Part shown: piece by piece, positions 18,225 to 28,005 of the stretch | How positions within the stretch are numbered: position 1 is the stretch's first letter | How the letters are laid out: every line of letters starts with the position of its first letter | From: Actinobacteria bacterium OK074 | GTDB taxonomy: Bacteria > Actinomycetota > Actinomycetes > Streptomycetales > Streptomycetaceae | Length of the DNA: 64,000 bases | Reading direction: 5' to 3' | Assembly: GCA_001298575.1 (NCBI GenBank) | Contig: LJCV01000011.1 | Coordinates: 43,829-107,828 of the forward strand | Notes under the pieces: model-generated | What the model was told of the DNA's origin: nothing | The model's input: the letters and a program-made list of their open reading frames with translations, nothing else | Databases searched by the model: none | Position numbers and translations under genes: made by a program

Positions 18225-18857
18225 CTACTCCGTTCCGTGGGCGAAGGGTGACGGCAGGGGTGCGACCTCGCGTTCGAAGTAGGATGCGATGTCCTCACCG
18301 GCCGCGTAGAGCGCCCTGATGTAGTGCTCCCAGCTCTCGACCACTTCCGGGTCGGTGTAACGCACCGCGCCGACCGGGGCTCCGGTCTCCGAGTACTGGT
18401 TGTGGTACAGGGTGTGCCCGCCGAGGATGGTCACGTCCGGCAGACGGCCGGGCTCCTCTGCCGCCGCCACGAGTTCGGCCGGGACCATCCGGATCCGCTC
18501 CCCGAACTCCGCGCGTTGCCGGAACGAGTGCAGTTGCCACTGCATGTAGGGCGTCAGCGGCCGCTCTACCACGCGGGCCCGGTGGAAGACGTATCCGCGC
18601 AGTTCGTTCTCCCGCTCCTTGGCGGCCAGGTCGGCACGCCGCTCCTCGAAGATCCGCAGCGCCTCCTCCCAGTCGCCCCGGCTCAGCGCGTCCCTGCTGG
18701 GACTGCCCACTTCCTCGAAGTGCTGCCGCCGTTCGAGTTTCCAGGAACCCCCGTCGCGGATCTCCCCCTCCCGCGCCCAGAAGTCACGCCGGTACGCCTC
18801 GCGGGTGAGCCGTTCGCCGAGTTCGGGTGGAAGTACCGGGGTACGCAGATCAAGCAT
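18225..18857 (-). CDS. DUF6879 family protein
   Basis: 210-residue protein of the actinobacterial DUF6879 type (core RDFWAREGEI, REYVFHRARV-like RGYVFHRARVVERPLTPYMQ, and YTDPEVVESWE near the end). Function is unknown; homologues often sit beside XRE regulators and short partner proteins in Streptomyces. Here it overlaps its small upstream partner by 8 nt and ends in TAG, directly followed in the same frame by the STAND NTPase coding sequence. No membrane segment or signal peptide. A regulatory or conflict-related role is inferred from context only. Confidence 0.8.
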   Translation of the reverse strand: MLDLRTPVLPPELGERLTREAYRRDFWAREGEIRDGGSWKLERRQHFEEVGSPSRDALSRGDWEEALRIFEERRADLAAKERENELRGYVFHRARVVERPLTPYMQWQLHSFRQRAEFGERIRMVPAELVAAAEEPGRLPDVTILGGHTLYHNQYSETGAPVGAVRYTDPEVVESWEHYIRALYAAGEDIASYFEREVAPLPSPFAHGTE

Positions 18858-19119
18858 CGGCGATGTCCTCCTTCGCCGCGCTGAACATGTTCCCCGGGAT
18901 GACGACCAACCGCTCGTCCGGGGCGAGTGTCACGCCCTTCGGCAACCGGGAACCGTAGGCGACCGTCAGGTCCCTCCCGATCACCGCGACGTCGCCGTTG
19001 CCGAGCTGCCAGATGTCCGGGCAGTCGTCGTTGTTCTCGGAATGACCCAGTTCCTGTGCGGACTTTCCCAGCCGACGCTCGAATAACGCGGAAGGGTCCG
19101 CCTCCCATGCACGGCCCAC
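18850..19119 (-). CDS. Small partner protein of the DUF6879/STAND module
   Basis: 89-residue protein starting at GTG 19119 with GGAGG five bases upstream. It contains CPDIWQLGNGDVAVIGRDLT and DERLVVIPGNMF, features I recognise from short proteins paired with DUF6879 in Streptomyces but cannot assign a function. Rich in acidic residues, no hydrophobic segment. First gene of a three-gene minus-strand operon; the ATG of the next gene lies inside its last codons. Confidence 0.75.
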   Translation of the reverse strand: MGRAWEADPSALFERRLGKSAQELGHSENNDDCPDIWQLGNGDVAVIGRDLTVAYGSRLPKGVTLAPDERLVVIPGNMFSAAKEDIADA

Positions 19120-19149
19120 CTCTGCCTCCAGACAAGTCGATCACCCACA

Positions 19150-19179
19150 GTGACTACCGATCGTACATTGGTGACTACC
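19150..19179. promoter_or_regulatory. Direct repeats upstream of the DUF6879/STAND operon (candidate operator)
   Basis: GTGACTACC occurs at 19150-19158 and again at 19171-19179, exactly 21 bp (two helical turns) apart, about 30-60 bp upstream of the first gene of the operon. Between them GATCGTACA contains a minus-strand TACGAT -10-like box. This layout suits binding of a regulator over the promoter. The remaining bases to 19482 hold no gene I can support. Confidence 0.45.
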
Positions 19180-19482
19180 CAGCGAACAGACAACAAACGA
19201 CCACGCGAGCTGGTGACATCAGGTGAGAACCGGTTGAGAAGTGCTTGAGGCGAAGGTGAGGGGCAACCGCCCGTGTCGCTTCGGTTTCCGGTCATCGGGT
19301 AGACACCTGGAGCGGGAACGTTTCGCTCCGTCCCTTTCGTTCTTCAAGCCTTGTCCCTGTTCGTCTCTGCTCAGCGCTCCGCACCGCTCTTCGGTTCTCA
19401 TCGCTCTTCGCTCCGCCCCGCTCTCCCCCGCACCCCTGTGTCCCGCGCCGTGCCGGCGCCACGCGGAAGGACGACGTGTGCC

Positions 19483-20790
19483 GTGTACCAGCTCCGGCTC
19501 GACGAGACGCCCAGGTTTCCCGAACCGACGGGGCCTTCGGGTCCTGTGGGGTCCGCGGTGACAGCGGGGCCCGTGACACCCGCCGTGCCTGATGGGCCGG
19601 TGGTGGCCAGCGCGGCCGATGTGAGTGGTGTGGCCGGTGTGGCTGCCATGAAGGCCGTGACCGGCGTGACTGGCGTGGCCAGTGGTGCGACCACAGCCGC
19701 CGTGTCCGCCGTGCCTGCCGTGCCCTCCGCCCCCGTCTCCCCCACCGTCGTCGTCGCCACCGCCCCCCTGGCCTCCGTCCCCGCCCTCGCCGGGCTGCCC
19801 GGCGGTGCCCCCGGGCTCGGCTGCCCGCCCGTTCTCAGGTTTCCGCGGCTGCCCTCCGCCTCTCGTTACGTCCGGCCCGCGCTCGCGCTCTTCCCGTTGC
19901 TTCTCGTCGCCGCGTTCGCCGCGCTCGACTGGAGTGCGTTGCGGGACGGGGCCGCGCGGCTGGCCAGTGCCAATCCCTGGTGGCTGCTGCTCGGGGTCGT
20001 GTTCACCGTGGTGTGCTGCGTGTCGTCGGCCTGCAACCGGCAGGGCGCCATCCCCGACCGGCTGCCGCCGGGGCTGCTGCTGGCCTCGCAGTTCGCCGCG
20101 GGTGCCGCCAACCACGTCCTGCCGGCCAGCCTCGGTGCGCACGCCGTGACGCTGCGGTTCCTCCAGGGGCGCGGCATCCCGCTGGCCCGGGCCACCGCCT
20201 CGCTCGCGCTGTACTCGCTCGTGCGGCCGATCGCGAAGCTGCTGGTCACGCTCGCCTTCGTCGCCGCCTTCCCTGACGTGCTGCGGCTGGGCCAACTCGT
20301 GCCGGACAAGCGGACGTTGATGCTGGCCGCCGGTGGCGTGGTCGCCGGGCCCGCCGCGACCGCCCTCGTACTGACGGCCGTACGACCGCTGCGGCGGCCG
20401 TTCCTGGAGTTCGTGCGCACCGCGCTGACCGACGTACGGACCCTGCACACCATGCCCAGCCGCGTCCTCGCGCTGTGGGGCGGGGCGGCGGCCTTCCCCG
20501 TGCTCCAGGGGTGTGTACTCGCCTGCGCCGGAGCCTCGTTGGGGCTGCCGCTGCCCTGGACCGAGGTGATCTTCGCCTACCTCGCCGCGAGTGCCGTGGC
20601 CGGTCCGGTGCCGGCGCCCGGCGGTATCGGGCCCGTCGACGCGGCCCTCGTGGTCGCCCTCGTCGTACTCGGCTCGCCCGTGGCCCTCGCCACCGCGACC
20701 GTCATCGGCTACCGCGTCCTCACCGTCTGGCTGCCGTTGCTGCCAGGGGCGTTGGTGCTGTCCGCGCTCGCCCGCCGCAAGGTGCTGTGA
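19483..20790 (+). CDS. Integral membrane protein of the lysylphosphatidylglycerol synthase TM / YbhN family
   Basis: Membrane protein (435 residues from GTG 19483) related to the transmembrane part of MprF/LPG synthase (UPF0104), with about eight hydrophobic segments and the family signature PVPAPGGIGPVDAALV near the C-terminus. It lacks a cytoplasmic aminoacyl-transferase domain, so it is more likely a lipid flippase-like or unknown membrane protein. The first ~125 residues are low complexity (Val/Ala/Thr/Pro repeats, GTG-rich DNA 19560-19780). AAGGA lies about 11 bases before the chosen GTG; a start at 19351 is possible but would add an uncharacteristic Arg-rich leader. Confidence 0.8.
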   Translation: MYQLRLDETPRFPEPTGPSGPVGSAVTAGPVTPAVPDGPVVASAADVSGVAGVAAMKAVTGVTGVASGATTAAVSAVPAVPSAPVSPTVVVATAPLASVPALAGLPGGAPGLGCPPVLRFPRLPSASRYVRPALALFPLLLVAAFAALDWSALRDGAARLASANPWWLLLGVVFTVVCCVSSACNRQGAIPDRLPPGLLLASQFAAGAANHVLPASLGAHAVTLRFLQGRGIPLARATASLALYSLVRPIAKLLVTLAFVAAFPDVLRLGQLVPDKRTLMLAAGGVVAGPAATALVLTAVRPLRRPFLEFVRTALTDVRTLHTMPSRVLALWGGAAAFPVLQGCVLACAGASLGLPLPWTEVIFAYLAASAVAGPVPAPGGIGPVDAALVVALVVLGSPVALATATVIGYRVLTVWLPLLPGALVLSALARRKVL

Positions 20791-20793
20791 CCG

Positions 20794-21543
20794 CTACGCG
20801 TCGGCCCGCACCGCCACCGTGATGATCTCCGGGCTCGTCTCCGTCAGCGGGCTCCGGTCCCAGTCGCCGTACTGGGTCTCGATCCGCAGGCCCGCCTCCG
20901 TCAGGAACCCCGACAGCGCCTCGGGGGTCAGGAAGCGCAGCGTGCTGCGGCTGGTGCGCGGGCGGGGCCACGCGGCGGTCTCGAACGTCTCGGTGAAGGT
21001 CACCCGGTCGCCGCGGAGCGGGAGTTCGACCTCGTCCCACACCCGGACGGTCGCCGACTCGCCGTCGCCGTACCGGACTTCGCGGACGTGCTCCGGGGTC
21101 CACCGCTCCCACGCCCGCGCCGCCGGGTTGCGCGTCTCGAACACGAAACGGCCGTCGTCGGCGAGCGCCGAGCGTACCGTCGTCAGCGCCGACCTCAACT
21201 CGTCGTCACCCAGCAGGACTTGGAAGGCGTGCCCGGTCATCACGACCGCGTCGAAGGCCCGTTGCCAGCGGTGGGTGCGCAGGTCGCCGAGGAGCCACTC
21301 GATGTCGGGGGCGCGGCGGCGGGCCTGTACGAGCATGGCCGCGGCCGGGTCCAGGCCGCTCAACTGCCCCTGGTGGCCCGCCTTCCGGGCGCTGATCAGC
21401 AACTCGCCGGTACCGCAGCCGACGTCGAGGACACGGGGCGCCGCGAGGACGACGTCCAGGTAGAAGTCGTAGTCCGTGCGCGAGGAGTTGAGGACGTCGT
21501 ACAACTCGGCGAGGACGGGCTCGGAGAACGCTCGGTCTGGCAT
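20794..21543 (-). CDS. Class I SAM-dependent methyltransferase
   Basis: 249-residue methyltransferase (Methyltransf_11/25 type) with SAM motif I VLDVGCGTGELL, acidic loop after strand 2 (SGLDPAAAML), motif II-like WLLGDLRTH and FDAVVMTGHAFQ. Substrate unknown. Its ATG overlaps the stop of the upstream membrane-protein gene (TGATG), indicating translational coupling, and it ends 3 bp from the convergent YbhN-like gene. Confidence 0.88.
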   Translation of the reverse strand: MPDRAFSEPVLAELYDVLNSSRTDYDFYLDVVLAAPRVLDVGCGTGELLISARKAGHQGQLSGLDPAAAMLVQARRRAPDIEWLLGDLRTHRWQRAFDAVVMTGHAFQVLLGDDELRSALTTVRSALADDGRFVFETRNPAARAWERWTPEHVREVRYGDGESATVRVWDEVELPLRGDRVTFTETFETAAWPRPRTSRSTLRFLTPEALSGFLTEAGLRIETQYGDWDRSPLTETSPEIITVAVRADA

Positions 21544-22361
21544 CACCGCAGTCTGCCAGGTGTGGAGACGGTGTCGCGGAGTTGGGGGTGATCTTTGTCG
21601 AACGGGAACTCCCGGGTCCCGTCGTGCGTCCGGACCGCATACGCGACGAGCCCCGCGCACAGCACCGCCGAGAGAAGGGCCGTCGTACCGACACCGAGAC
21701 CGATCCCGAACGGTTTGCCCATTCCCAGGTAATCCGCGACCGAAGCGCCGAGCGGGCGGGTGAGGACGTACGACGTCCAGAACGCGACGACCGCATTGAG
21801 GTTCACGAAGCGGTACAGCAGCCACGGGACGACGATCGCCGCGCCGAACAGATAGGCGGAGTGCACGAATCCGAGGTCGAGGTAGAAGCCGGTCAGGTCG
21901 CCCGCGGCGGTGCCGAGCGCGAAGGTGAGCAGGACCGTGAGCCAGTAAAATACTTCCCTGCGCGGGGTGTTGATCTCGTGGATCGACAAAGTGCCCTCCG
22001 TCGCGTACCAGATCGCGAAACACGCGGCGAGCGCGACGGCGTACCCACTGGTCGTCACCGGCAGCGCCACCCCGAGGCCGACGCGGAAGACATCGGCGGC
22101 GGCCGTGCCGAAGACGGCGATCATCGCGACGGTGAACCAGTAGGTCAGCGGGTGGAAGCGTGGTGCGCGGAACTGGAGCCACAGCGCCACCGCCAGGCCG
22201 ACGACGGTCGTCCCGGCGGCCAGCCACAGGCTCCACTGCGCGAGATAGTCGGAGGTGGCCTCGCCCATTCCGGTGGTGATGATCTTTATGACCCAGAAGA
22301 GCGCGGTGGCCTGGGCCACTTTTGTCGCGGAAACCTTTGAGTTTCCTGTTTCATTCGCCAT
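21543..22361 (-). CDS. COG4705-type integral membrane protein
   Basis: 272-residue protein (start MANETGNSKV, ATG 22361) made almost wholly of hydrophobic segments, about eight, with repeated acidic-in-membrane motifs (TGMGEATSDYL, FGTAAADVF, LGTAAGDLTG, ASVADYLGMG). These four similar (G/A)-x-x-x-x-D motifs suggest an internally repeated fold, as seen in COG4705 membrane proteins of unknown function. It is the first gene of a two-gene unit with the methyltransferase and is divergent from a two-component system. Confidence 0.8.
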   Translation of the reverse strand: MANETGNSKVSATKVAQATALFWVIKIITTGMGEATSDYLAQWSLWLAAGTTVVGLAVALWLQFRAPRFHPLTYWFTVAMIAVFGTAAADVFRVGLGVALPVTTSGYAVALAACFAIWYATEGTLSIHEINTPRREVFYWLTVLLTFALGTAAGDLTGFYLDLGFVHSAYLFGAAIVVPWLLYRFVNLNAVVAFWTSYVLTRPLGASVADYLGMGKPFGIGLGVGTTALLSAVLCAGLVAYAVRTHDGTREFPFDKDHPQLRDTVSTPGRLR

Positions 22362-22514
22362 TCCTGTCCATTCCCTTTGCCCGGTACGGGATTTCACGTT
22401 CGGGTTGTAGTTCGGCGAGGCTAGGAAAAGAACCCCGTTCCGCGCATCCGACGAAGGTGGTCACTTTCCCGCGATGTACGACCTTCGGTTGATGTCGTCG
22501 CCGTCGTATTCCCG

Positions 22515-22520
22515 TAGCCT
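22515..22520 (+). promoter_or_regulatory. -10 box of a probable leaderless transcript
   Basis: TAGCCT lies seven bases before the GTG (22528) of the histidine kinase, where no ribosome site is present. This spacing is typical of leaderless actinobacterial mRNAs. No clear -35 box. Confidence 0.5.
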
Positions 22521-22527
22521 CGGTCGG

Positions 22528-23673
22528 GTGATTCCGCGCGTACTCCTGCTCGGGCCTCCCGTGCTGTGCACCGCGGCCGCGGCCCACGATCTGCTCTACA
22601 ACCGGTCGGGGCCGCTGGACTGGCTGCTCGCCATGGCCGTGGTCTGGCCGCTGCTCGCGCGCCGCCGGGCGCCGGTCGCCGTGTTCTGGTGCTGCTGGGG
22701 CGTGGCGATGGTGACCTGGGCGCTGGGCACGGTCTCGTTCGCCGAGTTCGCGGTGCTGGTCGCGCTGTACACCGTCGCCGCCCACCGCGACCCGCGGCAC
22801 GCGGTCGCCGCCGCGGTGGCCGTCGGGCTCGGCGTCGGGGTGACGGCGGTGCGGTTCGGGCCGACGGGCAGCGTGAACGACGTCGCCATCGTGCTCGGCG
22901 GCCTGACCGCGGCGGCGCTCTTCCTGGGCACGACCGTGCGCGCCCAGCACCGCTACCTCGCGTCCATCGAGGACCGCGCCGAGCGCCTCGAACGCGAACG
23001 CGAGCAGCAGGCACGGCTGGCCGCGGCGGCCGAACGCACCCGTATCGCCCGGGAGATGCACGACATCGTGGCCCACGGCCTGGTCGTCGTGGTCGCGCTC
23101 GCCGAGGCCGCCGCCGCGACGAACGCGACCGATCCGCCGGGCGCCCGCGACAAGATGCTCCAGGCGGCGGCGACCGGCCGCGAGTCCCTCACCGGGATGC
23201 GGCGGCTGCTCGGCGTGCTGCGCACGGAGGGCGGCGCGGACCGCGCGCCCCAGCCCGACCTCGGCTCCCTCAAGACCCTGGTCGACGAGACCCGCCGCAC
23301 CGGCCTGGACGTACGGCTGACCGAGTCCGGCGGCTGGGACGCCCTGGGCCCGGAGGTCCAGACGACCGTCTACCGCCTCGTCCAGGAGTCCCTCACCAAC
23401 GCCGTCAAGCACGCCCGGGGCGCCACCCGCGTGGACGTCGTCCTGCGCTACGACCGCCGGACGGTCGCCTTCCGCATCTCGGACGACGGCGCCCCCGAGG
23501 CCCCCGCCAGGAGCGGCGGCAACGGTCTCACCGGCATGCGCGAACGCGTCGCGATGTTCGACGGCACCCTTCGCGCGGGCCCCGCCGAACCGGGCCCGGG
23601 CTGGACGGTCGCGGGCGAACTCCGCCTGGGCGAACGCGAGTCGGCCGCACTCACGCCGGAGGAGGCCCGATGA
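22528..23673 (+). CDS. Two-component sensor histidine kinase (NarX/DesK type, HisKA_3)
   Basis: Sensor kinase of about 381 residues. Four to five hydrophobic segments occupy the first ~135 residues with no large external domain, then a coiled coil ([14 protein letters not shown]) and the HisKA_3 phosphoacceptor box [15 protein letters not shown]. The HATPase_c domain has N-box [12 protein letters not shown] and G-box [12 protein letters not shown]. Start GTG 22528 is chosen over ATG 22474 because of the leaderless -10 box. It overlaps its response regulator by 4 nt (ATGA). The signal is unknown; intramembrane sensing is likely. Confidence 0.88.
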   Translation: MIPRVLLLGPPVLCTAAAAHDLLYNRSGPLDWLLAMAVVWPLLARRRAPVAVFWCCWGVAMVTWALGTVSFAEFAVLVALYTVAAHRDPRHAVAAAVAVGLGVGVTAVRFGPTGSVNDVAIVLGGLTAAALFLGTTVRAQHRYLASIEDRAERLEREREQQARLAAAAERTRIAREMHDIVAHGLVVVVALAEAAAATNATDPPGARDKMLQAAATGRESLTGMRRLLGVLRTEGGADRAPQPDLGSLKTLVDETRRTGLDVRLTESGGWDALGPEVQTTVYRLVQESLTNAVKHARGATRVDVVLRYDRRTVAFRISDDGAPEAPARSGGNGLTGMRERVAMFDGTLRAGPAEPGPGWTVAGELRLGERESAALTPEEAR

Positions 23674-24380
23674 CACCCGCCCCGATGACACCCACCCCGG
23701 TGGCACCGCCGTCGCCCCCGACGATCTCCGTCCTCCTCGCCGACGACCAGGCCCTCGTCCGCATGGCCTTCCGCAGCCTGCTCGGCACCATGCCCGGCAT
23801 CACGGTCACCGGCGAGGCCGCCAACGGCCGCGAAGCCGTCGAACTGGCCCGCCGCACCACCCCGGACGTCGTCCTCATGGACGTGCGCATGCCGGTCATG
23901 GACGGCATCGAGGCGACCCGGCTCATCACCGCCGCCACCGCCTCCCGCGTGCTCGTCCTGACCACCTTCGACCTCGACGAGTACGCCTTCGAGGGGCTGC
24001 GCGCGGGCGCGTGCGGCTTCCTGCTGAAGGACGTCGTCCCGGCGGTGCTGCACGAGGCGATCCGCGCGGTGGCCGCGGGCGACGCCGTGCTCACCCCGCG
24101 CATCACGCGCGACCTCGTCGACCGCTTCGCCCGGATCGCGCCCTGGCCGCACGACGGGGCGGCGGGCACCCGCTTCGGCCGGCTGACCGCCCGCGAACAG
24201 GACGTCTTCCACCTCATCGCCACGGGCCTGACCAACGCCGAGATCGCCCGCCGCCTGTTCCTCACCGAGGCCACGGTCAAGACCCACATCACCCGCCTGC
24301 TCGCGAAACTCGAACTCCGCGACCGGGTCCAGGTGGTGATCTTCGCGTACGAGCACGGGTTGCGGACGCAGGCGCCGTAG
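23670..24380 (+). CDS. LuxR/NarL-family response regulator
   Basis: 236-residue regulator starting at ATG 23670, with GGAGG nine bases upstream inside the kinase gene. A short proline-rich leader precedes the receiver domain: acidic pocket ADDQ, phosphoacceptor Asp in [13 protein letters not shown], and conserved Lys in GFLLKDV. A LuxR-type HTH follows ([32 protein letters not shown]). Cognate partner of the overlapping kinase; targets unknown, with the adjacent bldK operon or the COG4705 gene as nearby candidates. Confidence 0.9.
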   Translation: MTPAPMTPTPVAPPSPPTISVLLADDQALVRMAFRSLLGTMPGITVTGEAANGREAVELARRTTPDVVLMDVRMPVMDGIEATRLITAATASRVLVLTTFDLDEYAFEGLRAGACGFLLKDVVPAVLHEAIRAVAAGDAVLTPRITRDLVDRFARIAPWPHDGAAGTRFGRLTAREQDVFHLIATGLTNAEIARRLFLTEATVKTHITRLLAKLELRDRVQVVIFAYEHGLRTQAP

Positions 24381-24404
24381 ACGGACCCGGCCCCGCACGA
24401 GGCC

Positions 24405-24428
24405 CCGCACCCGCACCCGCACCCGCAC
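24405..24428. repeat. CCGCAC hexanucleotide tandem repeat (x4)
   Basis: Four perfect CCGCAC units lie in the 53-bp gap between the response regulator and the convergent end of operon C. Confidence 0.85.
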
Positions 24429-24433
24429 CATCG

Positions 24434-25630
<1,197 letters not shown>

Positions 25631-25707
25631 GACGTCTCCTTTCATGACGGTCGCCCCTCTCCTTCCCCTGCCGCAACCGAGGTTCGCATACCGACTGCCG
25701 AATTCCC

Positions 25708-26769
25708 CTACCCCAAACGGGGTTTGATCCGCTCGACGAAGATGTCCCGCTTCTGCTGCGCGGTCAGATGGCACGCGCCGCCCCGCCCCGCAGGCAGCAC
25801 CGGCCGCTCGTCCACGCACCGGGTGCCGCCCACTTCGCCCGCGAAGCCGCACCGCGGGTGGAAGCGGCAGCCCGACGGCGGGTTCAGCAGCGAGGGCGGG
25901 GTGCCCGGGATCGGCGAGAGCGGCGCCGAGAGGTCGGAGTCGAGGCGCGGCATGGAGTTCAACAGGCCCCAGGTGTACGGGTGTTGGGGCGAGTGCAGCA
26001 CTTCGTCGACGGTGCCGCGCTCGATGGCGCCACCGGCGTACATGACCATGATGTCGTCGGCGATGTCGGCGATCACCCCGAGGTCGTGCGTGATGAAGAT
26101 GATCGCCGAGCCGAACTCCTGCTGGAGGTCCTTGAGCAGGTCGAGGATCTGGGCCTGGACGGTGACGTCGAGGGCGGTGGTCGGTTCGTCGGCGATCAGC
26201 AGGTCGGGGTCGCAGACCAGCGCCATCGCGATCATCGCGCGCTGCCGCATACCGCCGGAGAACTGGTGCGGGTAGTCCTTCGCCCGCTCCTTCGGGTTGG
26301 GGATGCCGACCTTGCCGAGCATCTCCACGGCCCGTTCCCAGCCGGCCCGTTTGGAGGCACCGGTGTGTTTCATGAAGGGCTCGGCGATCTGCCGGCCCAC
26401 GGTGTAGTACGGCGACAGCGCGGTCAGCGGGTCCTGGAAGACCATGGCGATCTTGTTGCCGCGCAGCCGTTCCAGTTCGCGCTCGGTGGCGGTGATCAAC
26501 TCCTGCCCCTCCAGGAGGATTTCGCCCTCGACCGTGGTGAACATCGGGTTGTGCAGCCCGAGGACGGTCAGGTTGGTCACCGACTTGCCGGACCCGGACT
26601 CGCCCACGATGCCGAGCGTGCGCCCGCGTTGGAGGTCGAAGGAGAGTCCGTCGACCGCGCGGACGACACCGTCCTCGGTGCGGAAGCTGACGTAGAGGTC
26701 GCGCACGGAGAGGAAGGCGCCCGGATCCGCCGCCGGTCCGGCACCCGCTTGCTTGGTCACAGTGGTCAC
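25708..26769 (-). CDS. bldKD: Peptide ABC transporter ATPase, BldKD-type, operon C
   Basis: DppD-type ATPase (353 residues) from GTG 26769 with AGGAG seven bases upstream. Walker [19 protein letters not shown], signature [10 protein letters not shown], Walker [19 protein letters not shown], oligo_HPY C-terminus with [10 protein letters not shown] and a late Cys. Ten nucleotides after the permease gene. In S. coelicolor the bldK permease imports an extracellular signal needed for aerial mycelium; the same role here is inferred from homology. Confidence 0.88.
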   Translation of the reverse strand: MTTVTKQAGAGPAADPGAFLSVRDLYVSFRTEDGVVRAVDGLSFDLQRGRTLGIVGESGSGKSVTNLTVLGLHNPMFTTVEGEILLEGQELITATERELERLRGNKIAMVFQDPLTALSPYYTVGRQIAEPFMKHTGASKRAGWERAVEMLGKVGIPNPKERAKDYPHQFSGGMRQRAMIAMALVCDPDLLIADEPTTALDVTVQAQILDLLKDLQQEFGSAIIFITHDLGVIADIADDIMVMYAGGAIERGTVDEVLHSPQHPYTWGLLNSMPRLDSDLSAPLSPIPGTPPSLLNPPSGCRFHPRCGFAGEVGGTRCVDERPVLPAGRGGACHLTAQQKRDIFVERIKPRLG

Positions 26770-26779
26770 GAGAACACTC

Positions 26780-27760
26780 CTAGGACAGCCGTACGCGCGG
26801 GTCGATGAAGGCGTACGCGGCGTCCACGATGATGTTGAACAGCAGGATCATGCTGGCCGAGAACAGCATCACGCCCAGCAGCAGCGGCAGATCGCTGAAC
26901 TCCACCGATTCCACGGCGAGTCGGCCGAGCCCCGGCAGCCCGAAGGTGTACTCGGTGATGATCGCGCCGCCGAGCAGCGAGCCGAGGTCGATGCCGAAGA
27001 TGGTGACGATCGGGATGAGCGAGCCGCGCCAGGCGTACCGCAGGAAGACGTAAGTACGCGACATGCCCTTCGCCTTGGCGGTGCGCACATGGTCCTCCTG
27101 GAGCTGTTCGATCATCGCGGAGCGCGCCATACGGGTGTACTGCGCGGCGAAGATCGTGGAGAGCACCACCCAGGGGATGATCAGCCCGTTGAACCACGCG
27201 ACGGGGTTTGCGGTGAAGGGGTTGTAGGCGGGCTTGTCGAAGATGTGCGTCTGGTAGACGAGGGCGGCGAGCGCGAGCGGGCCGATGAAGTAGATCTGGA
27301 GCGAACTGACCACCATGGCACCGGCGGTGACCGTCTTGTCGACGAGCGTGCCCCGCTTCCAGGCGGCGAGCAGACCGGTGCCGAGCCCCACGAACAGGAA
27401 GACGACCGCGGCACCCATGGTGAGCGAGAGCGTGGTGGGCAGCCGGTCCTTGAGCGTGGCCCAGACCAGTTCGTTGGTGTGGTACGAGTACCCGAAGCAC
27501 GGGGCGGGGCACGGCCCTTGGTCGAAGCCGTCGCTGCCGAGGAACAGGTTGTGCAGGAAGGTCCAGTACTGCTCGGGGATCGGCCGGTCGAGGCCGAGCA
27601 CGTGGTGGATGTTGGCCAGGGCCTCCGGCGTGCACGTCTTGCCGCACATCAGCAGCGCGGGGTCCCGTGGCATGCCGAAGAAGAGCAGGAACGTGACGAT
27701 GCTCAGCAGGAAGAGGATGACGATCGCGCCGAGCGTGCGGCGGAGAAGGAAGCGCAGCAT
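26780..27760 (-). CDS. bldKC: Peptide ABC transporter permease, BldKC-type, operon C
   Basis: DppB-type permease (326 residues) starting MLRFLLRRTLGAIVILFLLS at ATG 27760; longer starts add a repeat-encoded Pro-rich leader and are rejected. Extracellular loop with CGKTC and PCPAPC, EAA loop KAKGMSRTYVFLRYAWRG, C-terminus AFIDPRVRLS. It forms the channel with the 29927-30970 permease. A 245-bp spacer with tandem repeats and GC hairpins separates it from the binding-protein gene. Confidence 0.88.
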   Translation of the reverse strand: MLRFLLRRTLGAIVILFLLSIVTFLLFFGMPRDPALLMCGKTCTPEALANIHHVLGLDRPIPEQYWTFLHNLFLGSDGFDQGPCPAPCFGYSYHTNELVWATLKDRLPTTLSLTMGAAVVFLFVGLGTGLLAAWKRGTLVDKTVTAGAMVVSSLQIYFIGPLALAALVYQTHIFDKPAYNPFTANPVAWFNGLIIPWVVLSTIFAAQYTRMARSAMIEQLQEDHVRTAKAKGMSRTYVFLRYAWRGSLIPIVTIFGIDLGSLLGGAIITEYTFGLPGLGRLAVESVEFSDLPLLLGVMLFSASMILLFNIIVDAAYAFIDPRVRLS

Positions 27761-27791
27761 GGCAGGGGCAGCTCTCAGGCGTCGAGGCGGC

Positions 27792-27833
27792 GGTCCGGGC
27801 TGGGAGTTCGGAGGTCCGGGCTGGGAGTTCGGC
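27792..27833. repeat. 21-bp tandem duplication in the bldKB-bldKC spacer
   Basis: Two adjacent 21-bp copies (27792-27812, 27813-27833) differ only in the last base. They lie in a 245-bp intercistronic spacer (27761-28005) that otherwise contains only GC-rich self-complementary sequence (for instance TCCCCGGGGA near 27925). No gene is supported in the spacer. Confidence 0.85.
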
Positions 27834-28005
27834 GGCGCCGGGCCCACGTGCGGGCGGCCCGGCGGGAGTTGCGCGTGTCCGGCCCCGAGTACGGGCGGCC
27901 GGGCGGGGGTTGGGCCCGGCCGCTCCCCGGGGACCGGCGGGCCCGGTGCGCCCGGCCACCGTGACGACGGCGGACCGAGCGCACCGAACTCCCGTCAGAC
28001 GTGGG

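Noticed and set aside
19560..19780. GTG/GCC-rich repetitive DNA considered as a separate repeat element
   Set aside because: It is inside the open frame of the YbhN-like gene and reads as a Val/Ala-rich leader; an element is not needed to explain it.
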